A stretch of 64,000 nucleotides of DNA from Chlorobiaceae bacterium. GTDB lineage: Bacteria; Bacteroidota; Chlorobiia; Chlorobiales; Chlorobiaceae. The stretch spans positions 1 through 64,000 of the forward strand of contig JAAXXY010000004.1 in the NCBI GenBank assembly GCA_013334225.1, written 5' to 3'. A program made the position numbers and the translations under genes. A model generated the notes under the pieces. That model had not been told where the DNA came from and ran no database searches. It saw only the letters and a list, made by a program, of their open reading frames with translations. This document shows, piece by piece, positions 53,945 through 63,373 of the stretch (the stretch's first letter is position 1; each line of letters starts with the position of its first letter).

Positions 53945-54493
53945 ATGTCCAGTTTAATTGCAAGCCGTCGATATGCTACAGCACTTATGTCTGCAGCTGA
54001 AGAAGGCGGGTTTCTCGATCAGATTGTCGATGAGCTGAAAATTATCGGTGAGACACTTGAGAACTCCCGGGATCTTGTTCACGCACTGAGAAGCCCTCTT
54101 GTTAAAGGCGATAAGAAAATCCATATCCTTGAAGCTGTTTTCAAGGATTCTGTCGGTGAAAAAATGCTTATTTTTTTAGGCCTTATCGCAAGGAAAAAAC
54201 GTGCAGGATTGCTTCCTGAAATCATCAGGGAGTTTCAGGAACTTCTCGATGTAAAGAGAGGGGTGATCAATGTCGATGTAACCAGTGCCGTGAAACTTTC
54301 CGATCTGCAGGTTGATCAGCTTGTCGACAAGCTTTCTGTTTCCACCGGTAAAAAGGTTCGGGCAAGGATGTCCCTCGATGAAAAACTTCTGGGAGGAGTC
54401 GCCGTAAAGATCGGGGATACCATTTATGACGGCAGTATCAGCCACCAGCTGCTCAAGCTCAAGGAAACTCTCGTATCGGAAATAGTTTTGTAA
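53945..54493 (+). CDS. atpH: ATP synthase F1 delta subunit
   Basis: The 182-residue protein has the delta pattern: RRYATALMSAAEEGG at the start, LRSPLVKGDKK, and the C-terminal ARMSLDEKLLGGVAVKIGDTIYDGSISHQL. It joins the b stalk to the alpha subunits. A strong terminator follows and no atpA or atpG appears, so the F1 catalytic genes are elsewhere. Confidence 0.94.
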   Translation: MSSLIASRRYATALMSAAEEGGFLDQIVDELKIIGETLENSRDLVHALRSPLVKGDKKIHILEAVFKDSVGEKMLIFLGLIARKKRAGLLPEIIREFQELLDVKRGVINVDVTSAVKLSDLQVDQLVDKLSVSTGKKVRARMSLDEKLLGGVAVKIGDTIYDGSISHQLLKLKETLVSEIVL

Positions 54494-54517
54494 ATCTGTT
54501 TCCCGATTTATTTTACC

Positions 54518-54548
54518 ATAGCCTGCTTGATCGCAGGCTATTTTTTTT
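54518..54548 (+). terminator. Rho-independent terminator after atpH
   Basis: ATAGCCTGC (54518-54526) pairs with GCAGGCTAT (54533-54541) around a six-base loop, followed by a run of eight T. It ends the F0 operon. Confidence 0.92.
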
Positions 54549-54603
54549 GCAATTTCATAAATAAAGTTCTTTACGGGTGATTTCACAATTCCGATAAACC
54601 TCA

Positions 54604-54676
54604 TGGGGCTTTAGCTCAGTTGGTAGAGCGTCTCGTTCGCAATGAGAAGGTCAGGGGTTCGACTCCCCTAAGCTCC
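54604..54676 (+). tRNA. tRNA-Ala (CGC)
   Basis: A complete 73-base cloverleaf is present. The acceptor stem is GGGGCTT/AAGCTCC with one G-T pair, the D stem GCTC/GAGC, the anticodon loop TTCGCAA giving anticodon CGC, and the T arm has TTCGACT. The 3' CCA is not encoded. It follows the atpH terminator and stands alone. Confidence 0.95.
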
Positions 54677-55161
54677 ACAAGCTCCCGTCCTTGTGATAGT
54701 TTCCGGTTTTTGTTTCAGCCAGCATTTATTCCTTCCTTTTTTTCCCCGGCTCGAAAATCACTCATAATCAACGAGACGGTAACCCGGCTAAAAATCCGGT
54801 TATTGCTGTTTTTATGGAAATGTAGCTGAAATCAGGAAAATCGAACGGGGAGAGATCGCGGGAAGAAAAAAACATTGATTTTTGCTTCTCAGTAAAAGAG
54901 ATAGTAATATTGAAAGATATAGTATTTTACTGTTGGCAGTTATCCATAACTTGCCGGAGTTCTGTCCATTGATCGGGATATTCGATATCTCAACCTCTGG
55001 AAGTTGTGAGAACAGTGTAAAACCGGTTACGATATCGGCCTCCGGAATATACCGGATTGAAGATGATGGTGTAAAGATACATTATCCTGGAAGGTGTCGA
55101 GCCTGTATATATAGTTCTGTCGGCAGAATATTTTTTAAAAAAGGATAAGGGAGTTTTTTCT
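54677..55161. other. 485-base gap between tRNA-Ala and bamD
   Basis: I see no confident gene here. An 88-codon open frame (54882-55148) has no recognisable motif, and the region is AT-rich, so it is probably chance. The bamD promoter must lie in this stretch. Confidence 0.5.
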
Positions 55162-56058
55162 ATGTCTGGTGTAAGAATGTTTGTACGTCCGGTACTGGTA
55201 CTTTTTGTCTTAGGTATACTGACGATTTCAGGTTGTTCCTCAACGAAGCCTGCTGGTACGGCCTCATCAAAAGTAAAGGAAGATTTCGCGGCAGCACAGA
55301 CTCTTTACGGAAAAAGAAAATACGATGAAGCCGCCCTCAAGCTCGAATCTCTGATGTTTACCTCACGGGCTACGGCTCTTGAAGGCGATGTGCTGTTCCT
55401 GCTTGCTCAGTCTTATTATAATGATAAACAGTATCTGCTTGCCGCGGACACCTATACCCGACTTCTCAAACAGGTTCCTTCATCAAGGTATGCAAAGGCC
55501 TCCCAGTTCATGCTCGCAAAATCCTATGAAAAGCTTTCACCCCACTTTGAGCTTGACCAGCAGCATACCGTCAAAGCAATAGAACAATTTGCCCTCTTTC
55601 TGGAGCTTTATCCGGAAGCCGATTCAGCAAAGATTACAAATGACCTCGAGACCTACCGGCAATTAATGAAGGTAAATCCGGACAACCCTTCCTACAAGGA
55701 AAGTTACGAATCGACAAAAGCACAGATTGGAAAGATCGATACGTTGCGCTATGCAGCAAAAGCTATTCCGGTTCTGAAAGAAAAGCTTGCCAAACACACG
55801 TTTATTATAGCAAAGAACTATGTTCAGCTTAAAAAGTACAGGGCTGCCGGGATCTACTATGATGAAATCTTAAGGCGTTATCAGGATTCAAGCTATATCC
55901 AGCAGGCATGGGTTGGAAAAATCGATATGCTGGTAAAACGCAAGAAATGGTTTGATGCCGGACAGGTCCTTGATCTGTACCTTCAGCTCTATCCGGAGAA
56001 ACAGAAACAGATGCAGGGTGAAAGGGAGAAAATTTCTCAGAATCTGAAGAACAACTAA
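55162..56058 (+). CDS. bamD: Outer membrane assembly lipoprotein BamD
   Basis: The 298-residue protein has a lipoprotein signal peptide ending in the lipobox SGCSS. TPR-like repeats follow (AAQTLYGKRKYDEAALKLESL, LLAQSYYNDKQYLLAADTYTRLLK, QFALFLELYPEA), typical of BamD. It is part of the BAM complex that folds outer-membrane proteins. It precedes nadD by 12 bases. Confidence 0.88.
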   Translation: MSGVRMFVRPVLVLFVLGILTISGCSSTKPAGTASSKVKEDFAAAQTLYGKRKYDEAALKLESLMFTSRATALEGDVLFLLAQSYYNDKQYLLAADTYTRLLKQVPSSRYAKASQFMLAKSYEKLSPHFELDQQHTVKAIEQFALFLELYPEADSAKITNDLETYRQLMKVNPDNPSYKESYESTKAQIGKIDTLRYAAKAIPVLKEKLAKHTFIIAKNYVQLKKYRAAGIYYDEILRRYQDSSYIQQAWVGKIDMLVKRKKWFDAGQVLDLYLQLYPEKQKQMQGEREKISQNLKNN

Positions 56059-56070
56059 TCCGCCCCGCGA

Positions 56071-56673
56071 GTGAATCTGGCGGTTTTCGGCGGAACATTC
56101 GATCCGCCGCATAATGGTCATCTTGCTCTCTGTCTTTTTGCCAGAGAGCTTTTTGATATCGACCGGATCATTATTTCCGTATCCAACAACCCGCTCAAAA
56201 AGACAAGGGGTGCAACCGATTCGCATCGGAAGCACATGGCGGAGCTGCTTGCCGCTGAAATCAATCTTACAGGTCTATCGTGCGAAGTGAGCGGATGGGA
56301 GCTCGAAAAACGCCAGCCATCATACACGGTAGATCTTCTGCGCCATATAAAAAATCTTTATCCTGACGCAGGAATCACTCTTTTGATCGGCGAAGACAGC
56401 TTCAGGGAGTTTCCCCTCTGGAAAGAGCATGAAACACTCTGTTCGTTATACCGGATAGCTGTTTTCAGAAGGATAACCGCTGAAAAAGAGTCCGTGCCGG
56501 CAATAACGGTTGAGGGGAAGGATCGTCAGGAAAATGTGACGTTCATCGATTTCACCTATCCAGTTTCATCGACGGATATCAGGGAGTTTGCGGCTACCGG
56601 ACGGTCCATTGAAAGTCTCGTCCCTCCTTCAATTCGTCGATATATCACCGATCAGGGCTTATACAGGAAATAA
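56071..56673 (+). CDS. nadD: Nicotinate-nucleotide adenylyltransferase
   Basis: The 200-residue enzyme makes deamido-NAD from nicotinate mononucleotide and ATP. It has the nucleotidyl-transferase motif FGGTFDPPHNGHL near the start and SSTDIR near the end. The start is GTG at 56071, as no in-frame ATG fits the conserved beginning. It converges with argS. Confidence 0.94.
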   Translation: MNLAVFGGTFDPPHNGHLALCLFARELFDIDRIIISVSNNPLKKTRGATDSHRKHMAELLAAEINLTGLSCEVSGWELEKRQPSYTVDLLRHIKNLYPDAGITLLIGEDSFREFPLWKEHETLCSLYRIAVFRRITAEKESVPAITVEGKDRQENVTFIDFTYPVSSTDIREFAATGRSIESLVPPSIRRYITDQGLYRK

Positions 56674-56681
56674 TGCTCCGG

Positions 56682-58340
56682 TTACATCGATTCGGGTGCC
56701 GAAATACCGAGCACTCTGAAGCCGTTGCGCAATACCTGCCTCGTCGCCATTGAAAGCATGAGCCTGGCTTTGGAAATTTCCGGGTCAGCCTTGATAATCG
56801 GGCACTCCTGGTAAAACCGGTGATACTGCTCCGCAAGGGAATGCAGGTACTCCACCATCTTCTGCGGTTCGAGAAGGCGCAGGCTTGTTCGTATCCAGTG
56901 AGGATATTCGAGCAAGGCGAAGCCAAGCTGGATTTCCGAAGGTGACAGGAGCAACTGCAGCACATGATAATCCGTATCGGATTCGGGATCGAAACCGGTT
57001 TCCTGTTTTGCCATCCTCAGAAGGCTGCATATTCTTGCATGAGCATACTGCAGATAAAAGACCGGGTTGTCCTTTGATTGTTTCTTGGCAAGTTCCACAT
57101 CAAAGTTCAGATGTGAATCTTTGCTTCGCATGATGAAGAACAGACGGGTGGCGTCGGGGCCGACATCCTCTATCAGGTCGTCAAGCAGGTCAGCATTGCC
57201 TTTACGGGTCGACATTTTCAGGGTCTGACCGTCAACCGTAGTCGTGACAAACTGGTTGATCGCAATATCGATCCTTCCGGTTTCGTAACCGAGGATCTTC
57301 AGTGCGTCCAGCACATCGGGATACTCGTCGATATGGTCAGCACCGAAAACATTGACCATCCTGTCGAACTTACGGTCAAACTTGGTGATATGATAAGCTA
57401 TATCGGGCAGTCTGTAACTGGGCTCACCTGATGACTTTATGAGGACCTTGTCTTTTTCCTGCCCGAGTTTTGTGGTAAGGAACCATGTGGCTCCATCATA
57501 TTCACCGATAAATCCCTTTGAACGAAGAGCTTCGATCACCTTCCGGTTCGGTGATGCACTCGCATCGGACGAAAGATAGAGGGTGTGTTCGTTGAAAAAT
57601 GAATCATGGAGAATCCCGAGTCTTTCAAGGGTCGAGCGAACCGAGCTGAAGATAATCGCTTCGGCTGTTTCCTTGAAAATTTTCAGATCGCTCTTTTCGA
57701 CCAGCTCTGCGCTGTGTTCAATGAAGAGTACTTCGGCTATATCCCTGATATAATCTCCCTGATAGTGCGATTCAGGAAAAATGATATCATGCCCGCAGAG
57801 TTGCAGGTAACGATAGCGCACGGATTCGGCAAGAATCTGCATTTGCTTTCCTGCGTCATTATAATAATATTCACGGGTAACGCTGTACCCCTGGGTATCG
57901 AGAAGATTGGCGATGCAGTCTCCGAGCACTCCTCCCCTTCCTCTGCCGATTGTCAGCGGTCCCGTGGGATTGGCGCTGACATACTCGACGATAGCGGTTT
58001 TTCCATTTCCCTCACTGCCTTTTCCATAACCTTCTCCGTCATGAATAATCCGTTCGAGGGATTTCATGATAAATACAGGCGCCAGATAGAAATTGATGAA
58101 ACCCGGTCCGGCGATGTCTGTTCTTTCTACAGTGCCCTCAGGGAAGTCCATGTGTTTTATCAGTTCTCCAGCGAGCTCCCTCGGGTTTCTTCTGAACTCT
58201 TTTGCAGTAAGCAGGGCAATGTTTGTTGAAAAGTCACCGAACTTCTTGTCGGCAGGCTGTTCTATCTGTACCGGTTTGTCGGTTTCAATGCCGGCTGATT
58301 TCAGGGCGTCTTTGATAAAGGGAAGAAAAAATTCATGCAT
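56682..58340 (-). CDS. argS: Arginyl-tRNA synthetase
   Basis: The 552-residue class I synthetase has the HIGH-like [15 protein letters not shown] and the KMSK-like [10 protein letters not shown]. The DALR-type C-terminal anticodon domain ends the protein. It is the last gene of the minus-strand trio trpS, HAD and argS, 8 bases after the HAD gene. Confidence 0.96.
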   Translation of the reverse strand: MHEFFLPFIKDALKSAGIETDKPVQIEQPADKKFGDFSTNIALLTAKEFRRNPRELAGELIKHMDFPEGTVERTDIAGPGFINFYLAPVFIMKSLERIIHDGEGYGKGSEGNGKTAIVEYVSANPTGPLTIGRGRGGVLGDCIANLLDTQGYSVTREYYYNDAGKQMQILAESVRYRYLQLCGHDIIFPESHYQGDYIRDIAEVLFIEHSAELVEKSDLKIFKETAEAIIFSSVRSTLERLGILHDSFFNEHTLYLSSDASASPNRKVIEALRSKGFIGEYDGATWFLTTKLGQEKDKVLIKSSGEPSYRLPDIAYHITKFDRKFDRMVNVFGADHIDEYPDVLDALKILGYETGRIDIAINQFVTTTVDGQTLKMSTRKGNADLLDDLIEDVGPDATRLFFIMRSKDSHLNFDVELAKKQSKDNPVFYLQYAHARICSLLRMAKQETGFDPESDTDYHVLQLLLSPSEIQLGFALLEYPHWIRTSLRLLEPQKMVEYLHSLAEQYHRFYQECPIIKADPEISKARLMLSMATRQVLRNGFRVLGISAPESM

Positions 58341-58348
58341 CGGATTTG

Positions 58349-59053
58349 CTATAAAAGGGTCATTGGTGAGTGCTTTGCCGAAAGTTTCGCAATGAGTTCG
58401 CCGGGCGGAAACTGCGTAAAATCGTCGATAACCTGAAGAACATTGTCGAAGCCCTCGAAAGCCTCAGCTTTGTTTGTTGTCGTGACGGCTACGCACTGCA
58501 TGCCGGCATTCCTTGCCGCCTCGATTCCGGGGAGCGCATCCTCGAAAACGATACAGCAGGAAGGATCGACTGCGAGAAGTTCCGCGGCGCGGAGAAAGAT
58601 GTCCGGCTGAGGTTTGCCGTGCTCGACATCGTAAGCACTTACGACAGTATCGAAGGTATTCGAGAGGTTCAGGAGGCCGAGCACGTATCTGATATTGGTC
58701 GGACCGGATCCGGTGCCGAGTCCAAGCCGGATCTGCATGTTTGCCGATGTATCGAGGAATTCTCCGATGCCGGGCATCGGTTTGATCCGGTCGCGCGACA
58801 TCACCCGGTAGAGAAAATCCTTGAAATCGGTAAGGCGCTCGGCTTCAGCATGGCTGATGTTAGGATCGAGGAAATAACGAAGTACATCGAGGCCTCTCAT
58901 GCCTGCTGTTTCCACAAGGTACCTTTCGGCATCCATCCCTTCGAGGCCGAAGTCCCTGAACAGTTCGACCCATGATTCGGCGTGGAACCGCATGTTGTCT
59001 GTCAGTACCCCGTCCATGTCGAAAATAAAGGCGTATCTGCGTTCCTGCTGCAT
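58349..59053 (-). CDS. HAD-superfamily phosphatase (beta-phosphoglucomutase-like)
   Basis: The 234-residue protein has HAD motif [11 protein letters not shown], a cap domain, motif II in GTGSGP, and motif [20 protein letters not shown]. These proteins hydrolyse or move phosphate on small sugars; the substrate is unknown. It starts 5 bases after trpS. Confidence 0.87.
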   Translation of the reverse strand: MQQERRYAFIFDMDGVLTDNMRFHAESWVELFRDFGLEGMDAERYLVETAGMRGLDVLRYFLDPNISHAEAERLTDFKDFLYRVMSRDRIKPMPGIGEFLDTSANMQIRLGLGTGSGPTNIRYVLGLLNLSNTFDTVVSAYDVEHGKPQPDIFLRAAELLAVDPSCCIVFEDALPGIEAARNAGMQCVAVTTTNKAEAFEGFDNVLQVIDDFTQFPPGELIAKLSAKHSPMTLL

Positions 59054-59058
59054 AGGTT

Positions 59059-60105
59059 CTAATAATTCCTGCTGAACGATGTTTCACCGAGCTGCATGGC
59101 GGACCTGACTTCCTGCATCGTATGTCCGGCAATCTCCCGTGCTTTGTTTTCGCCTTCGATCAGGATGTTTTTAACAAGATCGAGGTTTGTTTCGTAATAA
59201 CGCCTTTTTTCGATCAGCGGGGCCAGTTCCTTTGAAATATTTTCTGCACAGAGCTTTTTGCAGTCCACACAGCCGAGCGAGCCCGAACGGCATCCCGCTT
59301 CGATACATGCGAGATCTTCCCCGCCGGTGAATTTTTCGTGGTAGCTGAAAACCGTGCAGATTTCAGGACGTCCGGGGTCGTTTTTCCTGATCTTCTGTGT
59401 GTCGGTGACGGCGTTCCTCATTTTTTTCTGTACCTCATCGGGAGTATCTGAAAGGAAAATGGTGTTGCCGAGAGACTTCGACATCTTGGCTTTGCCGTCA
59501 AGCCCCACCAGCCTGGAAAATTTCGTTATTTTCGGTTCCGGTTCGGGGAATACCTCGCCGACCACAGGATGGGAATAGTGGTTGTTGAATTTACGTGCGA
59601 TCTCCCGGGTTATTTCAACATGAGGGATCTGGTCTTCACCAACCGGGACAACATTGCCTTTGTACAGGAGAATATCTGCAGCCTGAAGGACCGGATAGCC
59701 AAGGTGCCCGTATACAAGGGATTCCATGTTCAGGTCGCGGACCTGCTCTTTCAGGGTCGGGTTTCTTTCGAGCCTTGAAGAGGTGATGAGCATCGAGAAA
59801 ATAAGGAAGAGCTCGGCATGTTCCTTTACCTGCGACTGACGGAAAACCGGGCTTTTTTCAGGATCGACCCCGGCGGCGAGCCAGTCGATCAGCATGTCGA
59901 TCGTATGCGTATAGATCTCTCCGGTATCGAGAGAAGTTGTAAGGTTATGGTAATCGGCGATGAGAAAACAGGTTTCGTAAACCCTTGAACCGTTTTCATC
60001 AAGCAGGTTCTGTTGCTCAACCCAGTTTTCAAGGGCGCCGGTATAATGTCCGAGATGAAGTTTTCCGGTCGGCCGCATCCCGCTTAAAATTCGGAGTGTT
60101 CCCAT
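59059..60105 (-). CDS. trpS: Tryptophanyl-tRNA synthetase
   Basis: The 348-residue class I synthetase has the HIGH-like motif GKLHLGHYTGAL and the KMSKS loop (KAKMSKSLGNTIFLSD). It contains a cysteine group (IEAGCRSGSLGCVDCKKLC) often seen in bacterial TrpRS with a bound cluster or zinc. It leads the trpS-HAD-argS run. Confidence 0.95.
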   Translation of the reverse strand: MGTLRILSGMRPTGKLHLGHYTGALENWVEQQNLLDENGSRVYETCFLIADYHNLTTSLDTGEIYTHTIDMLIDWLAAGVDPEKSPVFRQSQVKEHAELFLIFSMLITSSRLERNPTLKEQVRDLNMESLVYGHLGYPVLQAADILLYKGNVVPVGEDQIPHVEITREIARKFNNHYSHPVVGEVFPEPEPKITKFSRLVGLDGKAKMSKSLGNTIFLSDTPDEVQKKMRNAVTDTQKIRKNDPGRPEICTVFSYHEKFTGGEDLACIEAGCRSGSLGCVDCKKLCAENISKELAPLIEKRRYYETNLDLVKNILIEGENKAREIAGHTMQEVRSAMQLGETSFSRNY

Positions 60106-60338
60106 ATCGTGGTTTGGTCTTACCCTTTTGCGGCATAGAACGCCGTTTTCACGCAGGACCGGTTTGTTTTGTAATCGATTCAGAAAAAAGCACTGTGCAT
60201 GTTTAAAAAGCGCTCAAGAAGTTATAACAGTTGACAGAAAGATAAAAGGCTTTTATTTGTTTTTTGATTCCAATCACCTATATTAAGCCACTTGTTTTCG
60301 ATTTCTCCTTAAAGAAAAACACGAAAACCGATATATTA

Positions 60339-60447
60339 GGAGAGTAAGTCCTATACAACATTCAGTTGCCCAACCATGTCAGGTCCGGAAGGAAGCAGCA
60401 TCCGGTAATTTGAATGTGTGATATAGTAAGCTTACTCTCTTTTTTTA
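60339..60447 (+). ncRNA. ffs: Signal recognition particle RNA (small bacterial type)
   Basis: The Ffh-binding hallmark GTCAGGTCCGGAAGGAAGCA begins at 60378. The ends pair as GAGAGTAAG (60340-60348) with CTTACTCTC (60431-60439), giving an RNA of about 100 bases with a closing stem. A T-run at 60440-60447 ends transcription. SRP RNA with Ffh targets membrane proteins to the translocon. Its 3' end is 39 bases before the next gene. Confidence 0.93.
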
Positions 60448-60485
60448 TTTATCACTTTTTCACTACTAACAGGTCGGGAGCTTAT

Positions 60486-61535
60486 ATGGAATCAGGAGTC
60501 AGAAAAGAAGAATTACTGAGTGAGCCGGTAAGGCATATTGACATCAAACAACTGAATATTGTTCCGCTCATCGATCAGATGGGAGATACCGCTTTCCAGG
60601 CAAGAAACCTGGCAAGGGCCGCTTCAATTGTTGACCTCATGCAGAAGGACAAGGATTGCGCCGTCATTCTCACCCTTGCGGGATCTCTGATCAGCGCAGG
60701 ATTGAAGCAGGTCATCATCGACATGATTGACAATCATATGGTCGATGCGATCGTTTCGACCGGCGCCAATATCGTCGATCAGGACTTTTTCGAGGCACTT
60801 GGGTTCCGTCACTACAAAGGGACACCGTTCATCGATGATGCAATTCTGAGGGAGATGCACATTGACCGCATCTACGACACCTATATCGATGAGGACGATC
60901 TTCGCGTCTGCGACGACACGATGGCGATCATCGCGAACTCCATGCAGCCCGGTACCTATTCATCACGCGAATTTATCATGGAGATGGCCAGGTATATCGA
61001 AGCCAACAACCTTGACAAAAATTCTATTGTCTACAAAGCCTACGAAAAAGGAGTTCCCATTTTCTGCCCGGCATTTTCCGACTGCTCTGCAGGGTTCGGG
61101 CTGGTGCACCACCAGTGGAACAATCCGGACAAGCATGTTGCGATCGATTCCGTAAAGGATTTCCGTGAGCTTACCAGAATCAAGATCGAGAACGACAAAA
61201 CCGGTATATTCATGATCGGCGGCGGTGTTCCGAAAAATTTCACCCAGGATATCGTTGTCGCGGCCGAAGTGCTCGGGTACGAAGATGTCACCATGCATAC
61301 CTATGCCGTCCAGGTCACGGTTGCCGATGAACGCGACGGTGCGCTTTCCGGTTCCACGCTCAAGGAGGCCAGCTCATGGGGCAAGGTCGATACGGTTTAC
61401 GAGCAGATGGTTTTTGCGGAAGCAACGATCGCCATGCCGCTCATTGCCGGATATGCCTATCACAAGCGCAACTGGGAAGGCCGCCAGGCGAAGAATTTCA
61501 ATGCAATGCTCGATCGTCAACAGGTAAACGCATAA
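60486..61535 (+). CDS. Deoxyhypusine synthase-like protein
   Basis: The 349-residue protein matches the deoxyhypusine synthase fold: VILTLAGSLISAGLKQ, a NAD-binding VDAIVSTGANIVDQD, GIFMIGGGVPKNF and the SSWGKVDTVYEQM segment. The Lys in SWGK aligns with the active-site Lys of eukaryotic enzymes. Bacteria lack eIF5A, so the bacterial relatives probably make homospermidine or another polyamine. The exact product is unknown. The ATG at 60486 has GGGAG 5 bases upstream; the earlier frame overlaps the SRP RNA. Confidence 0.85.
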   Translation: MESGVRKEELLSEPVRHIDIKQLNIVPLIDQMGDTAFQARNLARAASIVDLMQKDKDCAVILTLAGSLISAGLKQVIIDMIDNHMVDAIVSTGANIVDQDFFEALGFRHYKGTPFIDDAILREMHIDRIYDTYIDEDDLRVCDDTMAIIANSMQPGTYSSREFIMEMARYIEANNLDKNSIVYKAYEKGVPIFCPAFSDCSAGFGLVHHQWNNPDKHVAIDSVKDFRELTRIKIENDKTGIFMIGGGVPKNFTQDIVVAAEVLGYEDVTMHTYAVQVTVADERDGALSGSTLKEASSWGKVDTVYEQMVFAEATIAMPLIAGYAYHKRNWEGRQAKNFNAMLDRQQVNA

Positions 61536-61544
61536 GGTCCCGCC

Positions 61545-62213
61545 ATGAAATTTTTTATCGATACTGCAAATCTTGATGAAATAAGATCGGCTGCCGAGCT
61601 TGGAATGCTCGACGGCGTAACGACAAATCCATCGCTGATCGCCAAAATCGTCAGTGATCCTTCCAACTTCACCTATCAGGATTTCAAGGACCATATCGCC
61701 AGGATCTGCGATATCGTCGATGGTCCGGTCAGTGCCGAGGTGACCAGTCTCAACGCCGGCGAAATGATCGCGGAGGGTGAAGAGCTTGCCGATATTCATG
61801 AGAATGTCGTCATAAAATGTCCATTGACACTCGATGGGCTCAAGGCGGTCAGGCATTTTTCAGACCATGGCATCCGCACCAACGCCACGCTGGTATTCTC
61901 ACCGAACCAGGCACTGCTTGCAGCCAAGGCGGGAGCCAATTATGTCAGCCCTTTCGTGGGCAGGCTCGATGATATCAGCTCGGAGGGCATGGCCCTGGTC
62001 GAGCAGATCGTTACCATCTACGAAAATTACGGCTATCCGACCGAGGTTATCGTCGCAAGTATCAGGCATCCACAGCATGTGGTCGAATCCGCGATGATGG
62101 GAGCCGATATCGCAACCATTCCCTTCAGTGTCATCAGGCAGCTGGTCAACCACCCGCTCACCGATGCAGGACTGAAGAAGTTCATGGAAGACGCTACGGT
62201 GATGAAAAAGTAA
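61545..62213 (+). CDS. Transaldolase-like / fructose-6-phosphate aldolase family protein
   Basis: The 222-residue protein has the small transaldolase pattern: [27 protein letters not shown], and the Schiff-base Lys in [38 protein letters not shown] follows. Members are either transaldolases or fructose-6-phosphate aldolases. The gene lies 9 bases after the deoxyhypusine-synthase-like gene. Confidence 0.9.
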   Translation: MKFFIDTANLDEIRSAAELGMLDGVTTNPSLIAKIVSDPSNFTYQDFKDHIARICDIVDGPVSAEVTSLNAGEMIAEGEELADIHENVVIKCPLTLDGLKAVRHFSDHGIRTNATLVFSPNQALLAAKAGANYVSPFVGRLDDISSEGMALVEQIVTIYENYGYPTEVIVASIRHPQHVVESAMMGADIATIPFSVIRQLVNHPLTDAGLKKFMEDATVMKK

Positions 62214-62243
62214 ATTTTTCCTTCACGGTTCACATTTTCTCAC

Positions 62244-62279
62244 AAGCCGGATATGCCCTGCATCTCCGGCTTTTTTTAT
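62244..62279 (+). terminator. Rho-independent terminator after the transaldolase-like gene
   Basis: AAGCCGGA pairs with TCCGGCTT, with an inner ATGC/GCAT stem after one mismatch and a three-base loop. A run of seven T follows. This ends the last core operon before the decayed region. Confidence 0.9.
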
Positions 62280-62374
62280 GTGTTCAGCAACCGTTCCCAA
62301 CTTCCGGTCAGGAGCGGGCATTTTTCCTGCTTTGCAAGTGCCAGTGCGAGATAATCGTTGCAGGTATTGATGTG
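62276..62374 (-). pseudogene. Remnant of a PIN-domain (VapC-like) toxin gene, C-terminal part
   Basis: Reading the minus strand from 62374, the translation gives NDYLALALAKQEKCPLLTG before a TAA at 62276-62278. This is the pattern of the last catalytic segment of PIN-domain toxins, with its Asp and the CPLLTG end. Two in-frame stops lie just upstream, so only about 32 codons remain. No antitoxin gene is visible. The identity rests on one short motif. Confidence 0.45.
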
Positions 62375-62468
62375 TTATTATGGTGATATCCGAGGCTTTA
62401 TTATCATGTTATCGATATGCATAGTGATAAAACCTTTCAATAAATGTGTTCAGTGAATGAACCCGCCG

Positions 62469-62494
62469 CCGGGAACACCGAACTCCAGCTCGGC
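62469..62494 (+). repeat. REP-like sequence, copy 1
   Basis: This 26-base unit begins CCGGGAAC and ends CAGCTCGGC. It matches the reverse complement of the copy at 62950-62975 at 23 of 26 positions. It lies in the N-terminal part of the RAYT remnant. Confidence 0.7.
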
Positions 62495-62949
62495 ACAGGG
62501 AAACAACACGAAACGGAAACAAGCCGGGATGAAACATTGAGGTGCCATGGGACCAGGTGGTACTCCCGCGGCTATCTCCCACATTGTCATAAGTACGGGT
62601 TGCTGCAATCCATAACATTTCGTCTGGCGGACAGTTTACCTCAAACTGTGTTGAAACAACTTGAGCAGGAACTTGCATCCCTGCCGCAATATTAAAAAAG
62701 GATATACACCGCCGAGACATTATTCAGGCATTTCTGGATTCAGGTTTTGGCAGCTGCGCCTTGAGTCATCCTGAGATGGCCAATAAGGTACAGGATACGT
62801 TGTTAACCTTTGACGGCTCAAGGTATCGGTTGATAGCCTGGTGCATCATGCCGAACCATGTGCATGTTCTCATAGAGCCATTGATCGAACTTGGAAAAAT
62901 CATACAATCGTGGAAATCGTTTACTGCCCGCTGGGCAATGAAACACCAT

Positions 62950-62975
62950 GCCGAGCTGGGGCTCGGCGTTCCCGG
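62950..62975 (-). repeat. REP-like sequence, copy 2 (inverted)
   Basis: Reverse orientation to copy 1, with an internal hairpin GCCGAGC/GCTCGGC around a four-base loop. It ends two bases before the internal stop of the RAYT remnant. Confidence 0.7.
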
Positions 62976-63373
62976 CTGAAGCTTCTGGATGCGCGAATAT
63001 TGGGATCGGTATATCCGCAATGAACAGCATCTGCATACCGTCATCGAGTATATTCATCAAAACCCGCTGAAAGCGCGTCTGTGTTCCCGTCCGGAAGAGT
63101 GGCGATGGAGCAGCGCCTCTCATGGATCACAGTTTTACGGTTTGATGCATGATTATGATATTCCGCAATGATCAACTCTACTCTTCAGATTCCTGCACAT
63201 TCAGTACCTGTTAGATCGTTGAGGCGTCCTTGAAATTCACTTTTTTATGAACCAACTTCCAATTGTTCCTTCTTTCTATAAACCACCAATTCAGTAAGCA
63301 TTCATGTGCTCAGAATAGTTACACGCTTTATATTACTTTGTAATTTCTGGATAAACGTTTCAAATACAGACAG

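Larger units (their letters stand above)
62444..63171 (+). pseudogene. Broken REP-associated tyrosine transposase (RAYT)
   Basis: Three pieces make up one RAYT-type transposase. The first (62444-62695) holds the RGYLPH...ITFRLADSLP start. The second, in another frame, has ARE-like DIHRRDIIQAFLDSGFGSC, the catalytic-region CIMPNHVHVLIE with its His pair, and ends at a TGA at 62977-62979. The third continues in the same frame with REYWDRYIRNEQHL and VIEYIHQNPLKARLC...WRWSSA. So there is one frameshift near 62680-62700 and one internal stop. RAYT proteins are thought to move REP repeats; two such sequences lie in this gene. Confidence 0.85.

Noticed and set aside
54882..55148. 88-codon frame between tRNA-Ala and bamD
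   Set aside because: There is no ribosome site, no recognisable motif and the region is AT-rich; probably chance.
60231..60259. TTGACA with TATTTG 17 bases on as a promoter for the SRP RNA
   Set aside because: The -10 match is weak and the predicted start is about 75 bases before the RNA; other candidates close to 60332 are no better.
62444..63171. Complete insertion sequence
   Set aside because: No terminal inverted repeats or target duplication that I can see; the transposase is of the RAYT type, which is a single-copy domesticated class, and it is broken.
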